From Trichocoleus desertorum NBK24 (GTDB taxonomy: Bacteria > Cyanobacteriota > Cyanobacteriia > FACHB-46): a stretch of 64,000 bases of DNA. The notes under the pieces were generated by a model. That model was not told the origin of the DNA, made no database searches, and saw only the letters and a list, made by a program, of their open reading frames with translations. The stretch is from positions 4,295,628-4,359,627 of the forward strand of contig NZ_CP116619.1 in assembly GCF_030409055.1 (NCBI RefSeq), in the 5' to 3' direction. Shown piece after piece: positions 63,925-64,000 of the stretch. A program made the position numbers and the translations under genes. The first letter of the stretch is position 1. Each line of letters starts with the position of its first letter.

Positions 63925-64000
63925 AGCTGCTCAAAATCCGAAAGTTGTTCCCAGCTATCGTTAAACCAATGATTGATGCCAAACCCAACGGCGCGATCGC
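63909..64000 (-). CDS. menC: Probable MenC (o-succinylbenzoate synthase), C-terminal end only
   Basis: About 30 codons, ending AVGFGINHWFNDSWEQLSDF then EQLWNSL and TAG at 63909. The frame overlaps the menE start by 16 bases, the tight coupling expected for a menC-menE pair. Identification rests on gene order and the GHWF-like tail; the enolase-fold active site lies beyond the right edge. Confidence 0.5.
   Translation of the reverse strand, partial: DRAVGFGINHWFNDSWEQLSDFEQLWNSL

Noticed and set aside
1-64000. CRISPR arrays, prophage modules, toxin-antitoxin pairs or defence islands
   Set aside because: No regularly spaced repeats, phage structural genes, cas genes, or paired small toxin-antitoxin genes were seen.

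Overview
The window is cyanobacterial chromosome. The evidence is the abundance of the HIP1 octamer GCGATCGC, a phycobilisome-degradation gene (nblA), the divergent cyanobacterial hfq next to dapF, zipN/ftn2, a pdhB-secD-secF block, DUF1825, DUF1517, DUF1350 and ComFB genes, phylloquinone (men) genes at both ends, and a CrtW-type carotenoid ketolase. Genus cannot be fixed from the sequence. No rRNA, tRNA, CRISPR array or prophage was seen.

Layout. 0-8 kb: menD (cut by the left edge), ridA, a NUDIX hydrolase, and two malQ paralogues separated by a lipoprotein solute-binding protein and a GNAT acetyltransferase. 7.6-14.4 kb, all minus: a RodZ-like protein, a pseudouridine synthase, a SphS/SphR-like two-component pair and zipN. 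14.9-20.1 kb, plus: pdhA, then pdhB, secD, secF and a small membrane protein. 20.2-24.3 kb, minus: potA-potD-potB-potC polyamine transporter. 24.6-33.8 kb: envelope genes (PBP2, bioY, lspA, an FHA-fused class A PBP, lepB) mixed with small conserved genes. 34-36 kb: an atypical SDR, a decayed 3-prime fragment of a phosphoesterase gene and an intact IS5-family element. 36.5-45.3 kb: an ethylene-receptor-like histidine kinase, the full-length phosphoesterase, a DUF1350 hydrolase, a PAS-GGDEF-EAL protein, an L,D-transpeptidase, a ComFB protein and an M23 peptidase. 45.6-56 kb: CPA2 antiporter, hfq, dapF, a giant beta-helix/SPOR protein, thiE-thiS and DUF1517. 56-62 kb: an unknown gene, two tandem formylglycine-generating-enzyme-like genes, DUF4112, nblA, crtW, a pentapeptide-repeat protein and an HD hydrolase. 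62-64 kb: DHNA-CoA thioesterase convergent with menE, and the tail of probable menC.

How the genes work together: three phylloquinone genes plus probable menC; a peptidoglycan theme (PBP2, PBP1, RodZ-like, L,D-transpeptidase, M23, dapF, zipN); secretion and lipoprotein maturation (secDF, lepB, lspA); and second-messenger signalling (GGDEF/EAL enzyme and a ComFB-family candidate receptor 0.8 kb apart).

Most unusual observations: a G/C-rich palindromic element lying in frame inside menE and encoding about 20 extra residues; a roughly 95-residue insertion in the ATP lid of the SphS-like kinase, containing an antisense terminator-like hairpin; an ethylene-binding domain with Asn at the position of ETR1 Asp25; a ribosome-binding site of a DUF4112 gene that can be closed in an 8-bp stem; tandem FGE-like genes with hypervariable C-terminal lectin-fold motifs; and a shrunken duplicate of the phosphoesterase beside an IS element.
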